Assembly: GCF_023109675.1 (NCBI RefSeq)
Contig: NZ_JALDUR010000012.1
Span: forward strand, 1-64,000
Source of the DNA: Streptococcus parasanguinis
GTDB taxonomy: Bacteria; Bacillota; Bacilli; Lactobacillales; Streptococcaceae
Reading direction: 5' to 3'
DNA: 64,000 nt
Shown: piece by piece, positions 1 through 9,800 of the stretch
Position numbering within the stretch: the first letter of the stretch is position 1
Layout: each line of letters begins with the position of its first letter
The notes under the pieces: model-generated
Told to the model about the DNA's origin: nothing
Seen by the model: only the letters and a program-made list of their open reading frames with translations
Database searches by the model: none
Made by a program: the position numbers and the translations under genes

Positions 1-62
1 CACATTGGTTCGTCTTGTTCAGTTTTCAAAGGTCTTTGTCGCTCTCGCGCGACAACTATATT

Positions 63-91
63 AGTATATCATGACCTACCCTTACTGTCAA
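63..91 (-). promoter_or_regulatory. rRNA operon promoter (16S gene lies off the left edge)
   Basis: On the minus strand TTGACA (91-86) and TATACT (68-63) are separated by 17 bp, a near-consensus sigma-A promoter. Downstream, bases 1-50 read as the leader typical of streptococcal rRNA operons (a GTCGC/GCGAC stem followed by a tract ending in ACCAATGTG). The 16S gene itself is not in the window, so the assignment rests on leader resemblance and on the known comX-rRNA neighbourhood. Confidence 0.75.
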
Positions 92-154
92 CACTTTTTT
101 CCAAAAAAATTTATTTTTTTGAAAGTTCATTTATAAACTGTCAACTTTCAGCTT

Positions 155-634
155 TTAAATTGAATTTTTAAAGTCCTTTAGATAGTTCTCCAATTTCTTT
201 TTCATTTTTGTTTTTCCTAGACATCTTCTGTTTGCTAGTAATGCTTCATATTGTTCTTTTTCTTTTACGGTTAATTTTTCTTTAAAACGTTTTAATGCAT
301 CTCTCAGAACAACCAGCTCATCTAAATATATTTTTCTTGATGAAATTCTGTGACTAATTTCTCCAATTTCAATATATGGAAGTCTATTAATTTTTCTTTT
401 ATCACTTTCCTGTTGTCTTATTTTATCTTTAATATGATTTCTAAATTTTGTTTTGAAATATGTATAAAGTAATTCTTCATTTGTTTCAATTTCAGGATTT
501 TTTTGATAAAGTTCAAAGAGTGTTAGCTGTCCTTCTTGTTCCCAATCATCCTTTTCCCATAATTGAATATAATATTCTTTTTCACATTTTCTTACGATAT
601 ATTTTACTTTTTGATACATTTTATTAAATTCCAT
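155..634 (-). CDS. comX: Competence-specific alternative sigma factor ComX (SigX)
   Basis: 159-residue protein matching ComX/SigX of streptococci in length, in its N-terminal MEFNKMY- type start and in its position beside ftsH and an rRNA operon. ComX associates with core RNA polymerase and directs transcription of late competence genes through the combox (TACGAATA) -10 element. The start ATG (634) has an AAGGAG ribosome site 7 bases upstream. The protein is small and very lysine/glutamate rich, with a C-terminal basic region fitting a sigma region-4-like DNA-binding part. The promoter region carries a 21-bp-phased direct repeat (711-745) fitting control by ComE. Early-stage sigma-factor copies of this type often exist twice per genome; a second copy is not in this window. 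Confidence 0.92.
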   Translation of the reverse strand: MEFNKMYQKVKYIVRKCEKEYYIQLWEKDDWEQEGQLTLFELYQKNPEIETNEELLYTYFKTKFRNHIKDKIRQQESDKRKINRLPYIEIGEISHRISSRKIYLDELVVLRDALKRFKEKLTVKEKEQYEALLANRRCLGKTKMKKKLENYLKDFKNSI

Positions 635-710
635 AAGCTCTCCTTTACTTTTATCTGTATTTTATAAAAATAAAGAAGCCCATTGGACTTTTTTTCTATT
701 CTGCACGTTT

Positions 711-745
711 TTTTAACTATTTGGTTATTATTTTTAGCTATTTTG
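711..745 (-). promoter_or_regulatory. Direct repeat upstream of comX, candidate ComE (LytTR) site
   Basis: Two 14-base copies, TTTTAACTATTTGG (711-724) and TTTTAGCTATTTTG (732-745), lie exactly 21 bp apart (12 of 14 identical); on the comX strand they read AATAG-Y-TAAAA. Two short repeats phased by about two helical turns are typical of LytTR regulators such as ComE. A TATAAAAT -10-like element follows about 45 bp downstream. The repeat is seen directly; ComE binding is inferred, and the bases differ from the pneumococcal ComE consensus as I remember it. Confidence 0.55.
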
Positions 746-754
746 TCCAAATAC

Positions 755-783
755 ACAAAAAAACTGCCACTTGGTGACAGTTT
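755..783 (-). terminator. Terminator of tRNA-Glu
   Basis: Ten-pair stem AAACTGTCAC/GTGGCAGTTT (one G-U pair), CAA loop, followed on the minus strand by a T run. It sits just after the tRNA and insulates comX from read-through. Confidence 0.85.
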
Positions 784-788
784 ATCGA

Positions 789-860
789 TAGTCCGTACGG
801 GATTCGAACCCGTGTTACCGCCGTGAAAAGGCGGTGTCTTAACCCCTTGACCAACGGACC
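789..860 (-). tRNA. tRNA-Glu (anticodon UUC)
   Basis: 72-nt cloverleaf with anticodon loop CTTTTCA, T-arm GGTTCGAATCC and acceptor GGTCCGT/ACGGACT. It is identical over its full length to the tRNA at 21234-21305 on the other strand, forming an inverted repeat around the origin. Confidence 0.95.
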
Positions 861-878
861 ATTTTTACAACATATTCT

Positions 879-906
879 ATTATACAGAATATTTTTACTC
901 TGTCAA
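879..906 (-). promoter_or_regulatory. Promoter of tRNA-Glu
   Basis: TTGACA (906-901) and TATAAT (884-879) with a 16-bp spacer, both perfect hexamers, about 20 bases ahead of the tRNA. Confidence 0.8.
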
Positions 907-918
907 CACTTTTTTTAA

Positions 919-949
919 TAAAAAAAGAAGGAAATATTTTCCTTCTTTT
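919..949 (-). terminator. Terminator after ftsH
   Basis: Stem AAGAAGGAAA / TTTCCTTCTT followed by seven Ts on the minus strand, directly after the ftsH stop codon; it closes the large operon running from the origin. Confidence 0.85.
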
Positions 950-952
950 GAA

Positions 953-2926
953 TTAGTTATTTTCTTCTAATTTTGACTTAATCTCATCATATGATAGAGG
1001 TTTTGCTTCTTCTTCTAATTCATGCTCTGAATTTTCAGGCATTTTTCCTGTTTCATATAATGATTTAATTTGAACACTATCCAAGGTTTCATATTTTAAT
1101 AGAGCTTCCGCAATTAATTTATGCGTTTCTCTATTTCCTTGAATAATTTCTGCCGCTTTATTACGGGCTTCATTCAACAGACTACGAACTTCTTCATCAA
1201 TTTCGTAAGCTGTTCGTTCTGAAATCATTTTTTGTGGACTTTGAGCACCAAACATTGCATGATTTCCTTCATATTGGACCGGTCCAAGTTTTTCACTCAT
1301 ACCATATTCTGTCACCATTGCACGCGCCATTTGGGTAGCTTGTTCAAAGTCATTTGAAGCACCCGTTGTTTGCGAATTGAAAATAATTTCTTCGGCAACA
1401 CGTCCTCCCATGAGCCCAGCTAATTGTTCTTTCATATCTTCTTTAGAAAGTAACATTTGATCTTCTTTAGGAAGGGCAATCATGTAACCGCCTGCACGAC
1501 CACGTGGAACAATCGTAACTTTATGAACTACACGAGCATTTGATAAGACCAGACCAACAATTGTATGACCAGCTTCGTGATAAGCAACCATTTCACGTTC
1601 TTTTTGTGAAATCGTCCGATCTTTCTTAGATGGACCTGCAATAACACGATCTTCTGCTTCATCGATATCAGCAGCATCAATTACTTTTTTATTTCGACGA
1701 GCTGCAACCAAGGCTGCTTCGTTCAAAACATTTTCGAGATCAGCACCGACAAATCCTGGTGTTTGTTGAGCAACCAATTTCAAGTCCACATCTTGAGCAA
1801 GTGGCTTATTCTTAGCATGAACACGAAGAATTGCCTCACGACCTTTCACATCTGGACGTCCAACCAATACTTTACGGTCAAAACGGCCAGGACGAAGAAG
1901 GGCAGGGTCAAGGACATCAGAACGGTTAGTTGCTGCGATAACAATGATTCCTTCGTTGCCTTCAAAACCATCCATCTCAATCAAGAGCTGGTTAAGGGTT
2001 TGTTCACGTTCATCATTTCCGCCACCAAGACCTACACCACGTTGGCGCCCAACAGCATCAATTTCATCGATAAAGATAATGGCTGGTGCTGCTTTTTTAG
2101 CATCTTCAAAAAGTGAACGAACCCGGCTAGCGCCGACTCCGACAAACATTTCAACGAAGTCAGAACCAGAAATACTGAAGAATGGCACTCCAGCTTCACC
2201 AGCTACTGCTTTTGCTAAAAGGGTTTTACCAGTTCCGGGAGGGCCTTCAAGAAGCACACCTGCTGGGATTCTTGCACCCAATTTAGTAAAGCGTTTTGGA
2301 TCTTTTAAAAATTCAACAACTTCAACAAGTTCTTGTTTTTCTTCTTCAGCTCCTGCTACATCTGAAAAACGAACTTTAATATCTTCTTTATTAGCAGCGC
2401 GGGCTTTATTACGACCAAAGTTCATGGCACCGCGGGCACCTCCGCCACCGCCTTGGTTCATCATTGAGAAGAAGAAGAACATGACGATAACAAATGGAAC
2501 AATTGAAGTCAGAATGGTTATCCACATGCCACTTGAGCTTTCACGTTTGATAGTGATTTCCGCTTTGTGGTCAGCTGCTAATTTTTGTAATTCATTGACA
2601 GTGATGTCAGATGGAAGGATGACACTAGTAAAGCGAGATACTTTTTGAACACTTGGGGTAAAAAATTGAATTCCTGTATCATCTTTTGATTCTTTAGCTT
2701 TATTATAGGTCCCTGCAATTTCAATCACACTACCATTTGGTTGGTAACTGATCGTTTTTACATTATCATTTTTAATTTCTTTGACCAATTCTGTGTAGTT
2801 GATTTGCTGACTTTGACCAACTCCATTACCCGCAAAAAAGTACTGGAACCCTGTCACAGCCGCTACAATAATCAACAAATACAGAAATGGATTTCGAACA
2901 AAACCGTTATTTTTTCTGTTATTCAT
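953..2926 (-). CDS. ftsH: ATP-dependent zinc metalloprotease FtsH
   Basis: 657-residue membrane-anchored AAA+ protease that extracts and degrades membrane and short-lived cytosolic proteins. Order: short cytosolic tail, membrane helix about 12-30, extracytoplasmic loop, second helix about 133-155 followed by a glycine-rich linker, AAA module with Walker A GPPGTGKT near residue 227, Walker B IIFIDEID, arginine finger region RPGRFDR, then the M41 peptidase domain with zinc motif HEAGH near 449. The acidic C-terminal tail is normal for the family. It follows hpt by 10 bp in the same direction, as in other streptococci. Confidence 0.97.
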   Translation of the reverse strand: MNNRKNNGFVRNPFLYLLIIVAAVTGFQYFFAGNGVGQSQQINYTELVKEIKNDNVKTISYQPNGSVIEIAGTYNKAKESKDDTGIQFFTPSVQKVSRFTSVILPSDITVNELQKLAADHKAEITIKRESSSGMWITILTSIVPFVIVMFFFFSMMNQGGGGGARGAMNFGRNKARAANKEDIKVRFSDVAGAEEEKQELVEVVEFLKDPKRFTKLGARIPAGVLLEGPPGTGKTLLAKAVAGEAGVPFFSISGSDFVEMFVGVGASRVRSLFEDAKKAAPAIIFIDEIDAVGRQRGVGLGGGNDEREQTLNQLLIEMDGFEGNEGIIVIAATNRSDVLDPALLRPGRFDRKVLVGRPDVKGREAILRVHAKNKPLAQDVDLKLVAQQTPGFVGADLENVLNEAALVAARRNKKVIDAADIDEAEDRVIAGPSKKDRTISQKEREMVAYHEAGHTIVGLVLSNARVVHKVTIVPRGRAGGYMIALPKEDQMLLSKEDMKEQLAGLMGGRVAEEIIFNSQTTGASNDFEQATQMARAMVTEYGMSEKLGPVQYEGNHAMFGAQSPQKMISERTAYEIDEEVRSLLNEARNKAAEIIQGNRETHKLIAEALLKYETLDSVQIKSLYETGKMPENSEHELEEEAKPLSYDEIKSKLEENN

Positions 2927-2936
2927 CTAGTCTCCT

Positions 2937-3479
2937 CTATTTTGAGTACACTTCCTCTTTTAATACACCAACATAGGGTAGGTTACGATAATTTTCATCA
3001 TAGTCTAAACCATATCCTACAACAAACTCATTTGGAATCGTAAAGCAGGTATAATCTGCTTCAATCTCAACCAAACGTCCTTCAGGTTTATCCAGTAAGG
3101 TAGCAATCTTCACAGATCCTGCATTTCGTTCTTCAAAGAGTTCTTTTAGACTCTTGAGGGTTTTACCTGTATCGATAATATCTTCTACAAATAAAATATC
3201 TCTACCAGTAATATCTTGGTCGATATCCTTGATAATATTAATAATACCTGAGCTTGCTGTACCACCATGATAACTTGAAACCAGCATAAAATCCAATTCA
3301 ATATGTGTATCCACGTGGTTGATCAACTCTGCCATAAATGGAACAGAGCCTTTCAAAATTCCAACAAAAATTGGATTTTTTCCTTGGTACTCTTTTGTTA
3401 GGGTTTCCCCCAATTTCTTTGCTGCTTCTACAATTTCATCATGTGAAACCAATACTTTTTTTATATCTTTTTCTAACAT
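2937..3479 (-). CDS. hpt: Hypoxanthine-guanine phosphoribosyltransferase
   Basis: 180-residue purine salvage enzyme converting hypoxanthine or guanine plus PRPP to IMP or GMP. The PRPP-binding motif [14 protein letters not shown] lies near residue 93-106, and SSYHGG near 70 fits the flexible catalytic loop. Length is standard for bacterial HPRT. It sits 4 bp after tilS and 10 bp before ftsH, a gene trio conserved from Bacillus to Streptococcus. Confidence 0.96.
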   Translation of the reverse strand: MLEKDIKKVLVSHDEIVEAAKKLGETLTKEYQGKNPIFVGILKGSVPFMAELINHVDTHIELDFMLVSSYHGGTASSGIINIIKDIDQDITGRDILFVEDIIDTGKTLKSLKELFEERNAGSVKIATLLDKPEGRLVEIEADYTCFTIPNEFVVGYGLDYDENYRNLPYVGVLKEEVYSK

Positions 3480-3483
3480 GTTT

Positions 3484-4758
3484 TTACCTATCTATTTTTT
3501 GAATATAAAGATCATCTTTCATTATACCACTTTTTGAGGGCTTACTCAAATCACTCGTTACCAATCCCACTACAGAAAGAATATTATGATTCTGTTCTAT
3601 AATGAGAGCCTTTTGCCGAAGAGAAATTGGAATTTTATGGTTGATAAACCACCGCCTTAATTTTTGATGGTGGCCATTAACAAGCAGCTGATCTCCTTCC
3701 TTTCTCCTTCTAATTAAGATGGGAGTTTCGCGTGAAACAGAAAGAATTTCTACATTTTCCCCTACTAATGGTTGTCCAAAAGATAGTTTATAATTTGCAA
3801 TTTCAAAAATATTCCCAAATTCTAACAAAAATGGGAGGGGTTGGTCATCCGACTTTTGACTGATTTTTTGTATTTCAAAGAAATCATATTCTTGATGTAG
3901 TTCATAATTCGACTTTAAATAATGAACGCAATTTCTTTTTTTTCGCAGTAAATCTAATAATTCTTGAAACTGTACCCTACCAAGTTGCAAATCTGGAAAT
4001 TGTGCCAAATACTCTTCTAATAAGAATGATTGTACAGAATCAGAATACGTTCTAAAAGAAGCTAAATCTTGAATACTTAACTCGCTAGTCAATTCTTTCA
4101 GGGCTTGGTGCCAATGAGTCACTTCCTCTGCTAAATAACGAAGACTTGCTTGCATTTGAGGATTTTCTTTTTCAAATTCAGGAAGGTATTGATGGCGTAC
4201 ACGATTTCGGAAATAGTCCTGTGAGTCATTGCTACTATCTTCAAAGTGAGGGATTTCCATCAACTCATCTTTGGTAAAAATTAACAAAGGACGGATTAGC
4301 TCACCCTTGCCAAATGGTTGGCGTACAGGAATGCCACTTAAATGGCGTAATTTTGTTCCTCGTATCAAGCGCATGAAAGTTGTTTCAGCTTGATCATTTG
4401 CATGATGACCTGTTACTAAAGCAGTGCAATCTTCTTTCTCCATAATCTGTTTAAAAAAATCATAACGAAAGGTACGAGCTTTTGCTTCCGTAAAATCACC
4501 CGAATAGTGAGCCACATGAATACGTGTCTCTCGCCTATCAGCTAGCGTTCGAAGTTCACTTTCTTCTAAATCTGATTCTGGTCTTTGTCCATGATTGATA
4601 TGAGCGAGTACCAGATGGATTTTCAATCGTTCTTTATTCTTATATAAAAGTTCATACAGATTCATTGAATCCAATCCACCAGATAAGGCAACTAAAACAC
4701 GGCGATGGGGAGTAAATAGATCTTGTTTTTCACAAAACTCTAAAAATCGCTTTTCCAT
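3484..4758 (-). CDS. tilS: tRNA(Ile)-lysidine synthase
   Basis: 424-residue ATP-dependent enzyme that adds lysine to C34 of the CAU tRNA-Ile so that it reads AUA. The PP-loop motif ALSGGLDSM is near residue 20-28, followed by HINHGQR and [11 protein letters not shown], both characteristic of TilS; the C-terminal domain (about 340-424, IRRRKEGD...[10 protein letters not shown]) matches the TilS C-terminal fold. The start codon overlaps the stop of the upstream gene by one base. A parS-like palindrome lies inside the gene (3724-3739). Confidence 0.95.
   Translation of the reverse strand: MEKRFLEFCEKQDLFTPHRRVLVALSGGLDSMNLYELLYKNKERLKIHLVLAHINHGQRPESDLEESELRTLADRRETRIHVAHYSGDFTEAKARTFRYDFFKQIMEKEDCTALVTGHHANDQAETTFMRLIRGTKLRHLSGIPVRQPFGKGELIRPLLIFTKDELMEIPHFEDSSNDSQDYFRNRVRHQYLPEFEKENPQMQASLRYLAEEVTHWHQALKELTSELSIQDLASFRTYSDSVQSFLLEEYLAQFPDLQLGRVQFQELLDLLRKKRNCVHYLKSNYELHQEYDFFEIQKISQKSDDQPLPFLLEFGNIFEIANYKLSFGQPLVGENVEILSVSRETPILIRRRKEGDQLLVNGHHQKLRRWFINHKIPISLRQKALIIEQNHNILSVVGLVTSDLSKPSKSGIMKDDLYIQKIDR
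3724..3739. promoter_or_regulatory. parS-like site (one core mismatch)
   Basis: AGTTTCGCGTGAAACA inside tilS differs from the ParB recognition palindrome TGTTTCACGTGAAACA by one central base (CGCGTG for CACGTG) and one flanking base. About 12 kb left of dnaA. Confidence 0.6.
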
Positions 4759-6044
4759 TATTTCAATACCTCATAGATATCCTTTGAAATGTTGGAAATC
4801 GTATCATAATTCGAATGATCTGTAAAAACGACTAGTACATAGGGTGAATTTGTGTATACAATCGCAACATCATGTCTAAAATCATAGGCATCTCCAATTT
4901 TATGAGCAACTTTTACTGGAAGGTCACGCGCAATCCGTTGATCATCATATTTTGTAGAGGAGAGTGCATCAATAATAGAGCCATTTTGTTGATAGACAGC
5001 CTCCATGACATTGCCAGCCATTTCAGCGGATGCTTCTCTTTTTTCAACATCCCAATGTTTCTTTGCAATTTTATCCAAAGTTTTTTGGAAGTCTTGATCT
5101 GATTGATGAGTGACATAATAATTCAAGATATTATGTCCAACATTATCTGATTCTTTTGCAATTTTATCTACCAACTCTTGAACACTATATTCTTTTCCAT
5201 CTGGTGTTTTTGAAAGGCTACCACTTCCTTCTGGTTCATAGCCACCTTTGAAATCATTGACTTCTGGAATATATTTGTAGGTTGTAGTTGGAGAAATGGC
5301 TTTTTTATTGAGCTGTTCTTGGACGTAGTACAAGTATGGTAATTTCGTTACACTGGCAGAATACATTTCTTTTTGCGGATTGATTCCAGCAGTATTTCCA
5401 GTCTCTAATTGTTTTACATAGATTCCATACGAAGGAGAATTGTATTTACTATTTAACAAGTCCTGGACTTTTTCCATTCGATTATCTTTTTCAGTAACGA
5501 ATGGTTTGTTCACCCAGCCCTGACCTTCAATCTCCACAAATTCATCTCGTAAAGTCTTAGCTGTACGTAAGACTGTCACTTTTGTATAAGGAGAAAGAGG
5601 TGTATTTTTTTCTTTTGCACCATTTATTAAGGGTCGGTCATACACTTTAAAACCAGGTTTTAGCCACATGTCTTGTTTTTTTTCTTGTGTTTCTTGTACA
5701 ACATCAGAAAAAATGACAGAAGAATCTGCTAATACATATCCTTTATCTACTATTTTAAATACAGCTTTCCCTTCATCATTTACAAAGAGTTGTTCGATTG
5801 TAAACGGTGTGTTGGGAAGAATTTCTCCTTTTGCTTTTTTCAACTGAGGATCAGAAAAAACAGAAATTTTGCGATAGACATTCGGGTTCGCTGGAATTGA
5901 AGAAAAATAAAGTTCTGATGGATGAGCCATTGTCTGAGAAGACTCAGACTGCTCGATACTCGCTGCTTGAGACCCAATAAATAAAATTGGAACTAACAAT
6001 AGGAGCAGAAATCGTTTAGACACCTGTATTCCTTTCCTTTTCAT
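4758..6044 (-). CDS. Exported class-A beta-lactamase-like serine hydrolase
   Basis: 428 residues with an N-terminal signal sequence (KRFLLLLLVPILFIG...A). The middle (about 125-190) looks like an SH3/GW-type cell-wall domain. The C-terminal half is a penicillin-recognising fold: SVTK (SxxK) near residue 229, SDN near 297, and HKIGD near 380 where beta-lactamases have KTG. Orthologues occupy this position next to tilS in other streptococci and are not known to confer beta-lactam resistance. The Thr-to-Ile change in KTG makes efficient lactamase activity doubtful. Exact substrate unknown; a wall-related role is inference. Confidence 0.82.
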   Translation of the reverse strand: MKRKGIQVSKRFLLLLLVPILFIGSQAASIEQSESSQTMAHPSELYFSSIPANPNVYRKISVFSDPQLKKAKGEILPNTPFTIEQLFVNDEGKAVFKIVDKGYVLADSSVIFSDVVQETQEKKQDMWLKPGFKVYDRPLINGAKEKNTPLSPYTKVTVLRTAKTLRDEFVEIEGQGWVNKPFVTEKDNRMEKVQDLLNSKYNSPSYGIYVKQLETGNTAGINPQKEMYSASVTKLPYLYYVQEQLNKKAISPTTTYKYIPEVNDFKGGYEPEGSGSLSKTPDGKEYSVQELVDKIAKESDNVGHNILNYYVTHQSDQDFQKTLDKIAKKHWDVEKREASAEMAGNVMEAVYQQNGSIIDALSSTKYDDQRIARDLPVKVAHKIGDAYDFRHDVAIVYTNSPYVLVVFTDHSNYDTISNISKDIYEVLK

Positions 6045-6144
6045 CCTTTTGAAGTTTAATCATTTGGTTTTTCTTTTTTAATTCCTCTAATTTTTCATCC
6101 GAAAATTCAAGGAATTGTTTAACTGTTTGTAAGATATTTTCCAT
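6016..6144 (-). CDS. Small conserved 42-residue protein of unknown function
   Basis: ATG at 6144, stop at 6016; lysine/glutamate-rich and probably helical (start MENILQTVKQFLEF). It begins 3 bp after the divIC-like stop and overlaps the first 29 bp of the downstream lactamase-like gene in another frame. A small gene occupies the same place in pneumococcus, which is why I accept it. No clear ribosome site of its own, so translational coupling to the upstream gene is likely. Function unknown. Confidence 0.65.
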   Translation of the reverse strand: MENILQTVKQFLEFSDEKLEELKKKNQMIKLQKDEKERNTGV

Positions 6145-6147
6145 CGG

Positions 6148-6516
6148 TTATTGGGGGAGTAAATCTGGGATGGTATAAACATATTCACCATCTTTTGAAA
6201 AAGAATACTTAGCGCGTGCATATTTTGTTGCATAATCATCGTCTTTTAATTTTTTAGCGATGTCTTGTTGGTATTCTTTTTGTTCACTTGTTTCTTTATA
6301 CTCTTTTTCCAACTGTTTGTATTGTTCTTTTTTATCTTGTAGCGATTGATAGCTCTGGGCTAAATTATAAGTTGGAAGAATAAACAATAACATGACCAAT
6401 ATCAAAACGAGCCCCAGAAAACGATTGCGTTTTTTTCTTTCTTCTTCTAAAAAACGTTTTCGCTGACTTTCGTCTTTGATATATTTATTGTTCATTTGAA
6501 CGATATTTTTAGGCAT
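6148..6516 (-). CDS. divIC: FtsB/DivIC-family septum formation protein
   Basis: 122 residues: basic cytosolic N-terminus, one membrane helix at about 33-53 ([15 protein letters not shown]), then an external coiled coil (about 55-95, [18 protein letters not shown]) and a short C-terminal tail. This is the DivIC layout; DivIC partners FtsL and DivIB in the division complex. It overlaps the upstream rqcP gene by 8 bp, the order conserved in many Firmicutes. Confidence 0.9.
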   Translation of the reverse strand: MPKNIVQMNNKYIKDESQRKRFLEEERKKRNRFLGLVLILVMLLFILPTYNLAQSYQSLQDKKEQYKQLEKEYKETSEQKEYQQDIAKKLKDDDYATKYARAKYSFSKDGEYVYTIPDLLPQ

Positions 6517-6775
6517 CTTCTTCTATCCTTGTTTCACTAATTATTTCGTACATTTTGGATGCATCTTCTTTTTTTGTACTATCCAACATTTCCAAGACTT
6601 TAACCGTCAATACTTTATTTCCAAAACGAACTTCAATTTGATCATTCACTTTCAAATCCGTTGAACTTTTGGCTAATACTCCATTAACTTTGATCCGCCC
6701 TTTATCTGCAACTTCCTTTGCAACAGGGCGACGCTTAATAATGCGAGAAACTTTTAAATATTTATCTAATCTCAT
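6509..6775 (-). CDS. rqcP: S4-domain RNA-binding protein RqcP (YabO/Hsp15-like)
   Basis: 88 residues, almost wholly one S4 RNA-binding domain ([24 protein letters not shown]). I use the ATG at 6775, preceded by a GAGGTGAC ribosome site, rather than the longer in-frame start at 6805. Family members bind 23S rRNA and tRNA on stalled 50S subunits and assist RqcH in adding C-terminal alanine tails. Located between mfd and divIC as in Bacillus. Confidence 0.9.
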   Translation of the reverse strand: MRLDKYLKVSRIIKRRPVAKEVADKGRIKVNGVLAKSSTDLKVNDQIEVRFGNKVLTVKVLEMLDSTKKEDASKMYEIISETRIEEDA

Positions 6776-6843
6776 ACTGTCACCTCTAACATAGTATTGT
6801 ATCATTTTTTATACATAAAATGCGAAAAATGAGCTGAGAACTG

Positions 6844-9800
6844 CTAGTTCTCTTCTTTTTCCTGTTTAATTTCCAATAAGGTTTGACCAAATTGCTTCAG
6901 AGCTTCTAAAATTTCAAAATCTTTCTTGTTTCGAATATCAAAGATCACTTCAATCAATCCCTTTTCTTCTGCAATCTGTGCCTTCAACTGTGTCATTGAC
7001 AGAGCTTTGAAATAATCCTGTGTTAAAAACAGTTGTTTGGCAATAGGTTCAAATTTCACTGTCACTTTTTGTTGTTTTCTCTCAACAAGACGGACAAAGA
7101 CTTGATCTAAGTAAGCTTTCACTAAACCAATTTCAAGTAGATAGGCCACAACATCTGGGTATTCTCCAAAACGATCAATCAATTCATCTTGCAAGTATTC
7201 ATAGTCCGTTGTAGAATTCATTTCACGAATTTGTTTGTAAATTTCAATTTTTTGACGTTGATCTGAAATATATTCATTAGGTAAATACGCATCTATTTGA
7301 AGGTTCAACTCTGCATTGCTCTTTTGCCGACGATGCTCTTGGCCTTGTTTCTTAGCAATAGCTTCTTCTAACAATTGAGAATACATTTCAAAACCAACTG
7401 AATCGATGAAACCAGATTGAGAAGCTCCAAGGATATTCCCTGCTCCACGGATCGATAAATCTCGCATAGCAATTTTAAATCCAGACCCCAACTCAGTAAA
7501 ACCTTTAATCGCTTCTAAACGTTTTTCAGACACTTCTGTAAGAGATTTGTCTGGACGATACATCAAATAGGCATAAGCAATTCGATTGCTTCGTCCCACA
7601 CGACCTCTTAGTTGATAAAGCGTTGAAAGTCCCATATGATCCGCATTTTCAATAAAGAGCGTATTGGCATTTGGAATATCCACACCTGTCTCAATAATGG
7701 TTGTCGTCACTAAGACATCGTATTCGCCATTAATGAAATCCAACAGGGTATTTTCTAAGCGAACCTCACTCATCTGACCATGAACAAAGCCAATCGAAGC
7801 CTCTGGAATCAACTCTTTTAATTCAGACACCTTTTGTTCAATTGTATCTACCTTGTTGTAAAGATAATAGGCTTGTCCTCCACGATCCATCTCCCGCAAC
7901 ACAGCGTCTCGAATAATGGTTGGATTGGTCTCTAATACAAAAGTTTGCACAGGATACCGATTGGTCGGAGGTGTTTCGATGACAGACAAATCTCGAATTC
8001 CTAGCATAGACATGTGAAGAGTTCGAGGTATAGGGGTAGCTGTCAAGGTAAGCACATCCACCTTTTTTTTCAATTCTTTCAAGGTTTCTTTGTGCTTCAC
8101 TCCAAAACGTTGTTCTTCATCGATCACGATTAAACCTAAGTCTGAAAAAACAACATCTTTGGACAAGAGACGGTGAGTTCCAATAATAATATCCACTCGT
8201 CCTTTTTTCAACTTTTCAAGCGTTTCTTTCTGCTCTGCCTTACTCTGGAAACGACTTAAAACAGCAACCTCTACTGCAAAAGATTCAAAACGCTCCTTAA
8301 AATTGGCATAATGTTGTTGGGCAAGAACAGTGGTAGGAACCAGCACTGCTACTTGTTTATGATCATTTACTGCCTTAAAGGCTGCTCGCATAGCGACCTC
8401 TGTTTTTCCAAAACCGACGTCTCCAACCAGCAATCGGTCCATCGGACGATTCGATTCCATATCTTTTTTAATTTCTTCAATGGAACGTAATTGGTCATCT
8501 GTTTCAATATATGGAAAATCTTGTTCAAAAGCCTCTTGATTTTCATCATCTTGGGAATAGGCAAAGCCTTCTAATTGACTACGCTCCGCATAAAGTTTTA
8601 TCAAATCATCCGCAATGTCCTCTACCTGGGTCTGAACCTTTTGCTTCGTTTTTTGGAAACGCCCATCGTTTAACTTGTTAATTTTTGGCGTTTTTCCATC
8701 ACTTGCAACGTATTTGGACAACATCTGAATCTGATCGACAGGAATCGAGATGCGATCTCCATTTTGATATTGAATTGAAACATAATCACGATGGACACCC
8801 GAAATTTCAATCGTTTCAATTCCCAAATATTGACCAATACCATGAACTTGGTGAACAACATAGTCCCCTTTTTCCAATTCATTATAATTTTTTAGGCGTT
8901 CTGCATTGGAAATATTTTGCCTGCGAATCTTTCGTTTGATCTTTTTCTGATAAATCTCTGATTCTGTAATGTAGACAATTTTTTCATCAACAAATTGAAA
9001 ACCGTGAGCTAATCCTCCAACGACTAATTGACTAGCTTGAGGAATGATCGTATCCCCATCAATATAATCTAATCGAATCCCATACTCTTCTAAATTTTTA
9101 TGGAGCTGTTGAAGATTGTGATGAGAAGTTGCTTGGACAATAACAGTATAGTTTGATTTTCGATACCGTTCAATTTCCTCTTTTAGTAAATCAAATTGTC
9201 CAAAAAACTCCTGCATGGGATATTGATTGAATTGATACAAATGATCAAACTTCAGATTTCCTAATCCTTTTTGAAAGTTTGAAAAATAAGTTGCAGGCGT
9301 ATATTTTCGTAATGTTGTACTGGTGTCTGCAAAATACACTTGGCGAGAAGAAGCTCTATTTTTATGTAAATCTTCCGTCAAGAGATTAGCTGTATCTAGT
9401 TCAAATCTCGCTATTTGGTCTGCTATTTTTTGATAATCATCCAGAAAGACTGGAGTATGTTTAGGGAGATAATCGAATAGGGTATATTGCTTTTTGTAAA
9501 AGAAACTAATAAATTTCCTAAGATCCGGATGGAGTTTCCTTTGAGAAATATCTCCCAGAATTTCTGCTAGATAAGATTTAAATTCTTCATTTGCACTCTG
9601 TTCTTGCAATTGTTCTATTTGCTGCTGACCACGGATAAAATCTTCCTCTTGCAACAATAGATCACTCACTGCCTTCAGTTGAACTTCTTCAACATTTTCA
9701 ACAGAACGCTGACTTTCTGGGTCAAAGATTCGGATTCCATCAATCTCATCTCCGAAAAATTCAATCCGATAGGGTTGGAGTTGGTCGATCTCAAAGATAT

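Noticed and set aside
139-144. Second TTGACA upstream of the rRNA promoter
   Set aside because: No acceptable -10 at 15-19 bp on the minus strand.
1763-2648. Long plus-strand ORFs antisense to ftsH
   Set aside because: Their codons mirror the conserved FtsH frame; no promoter, ribosome site or recognisable domain.
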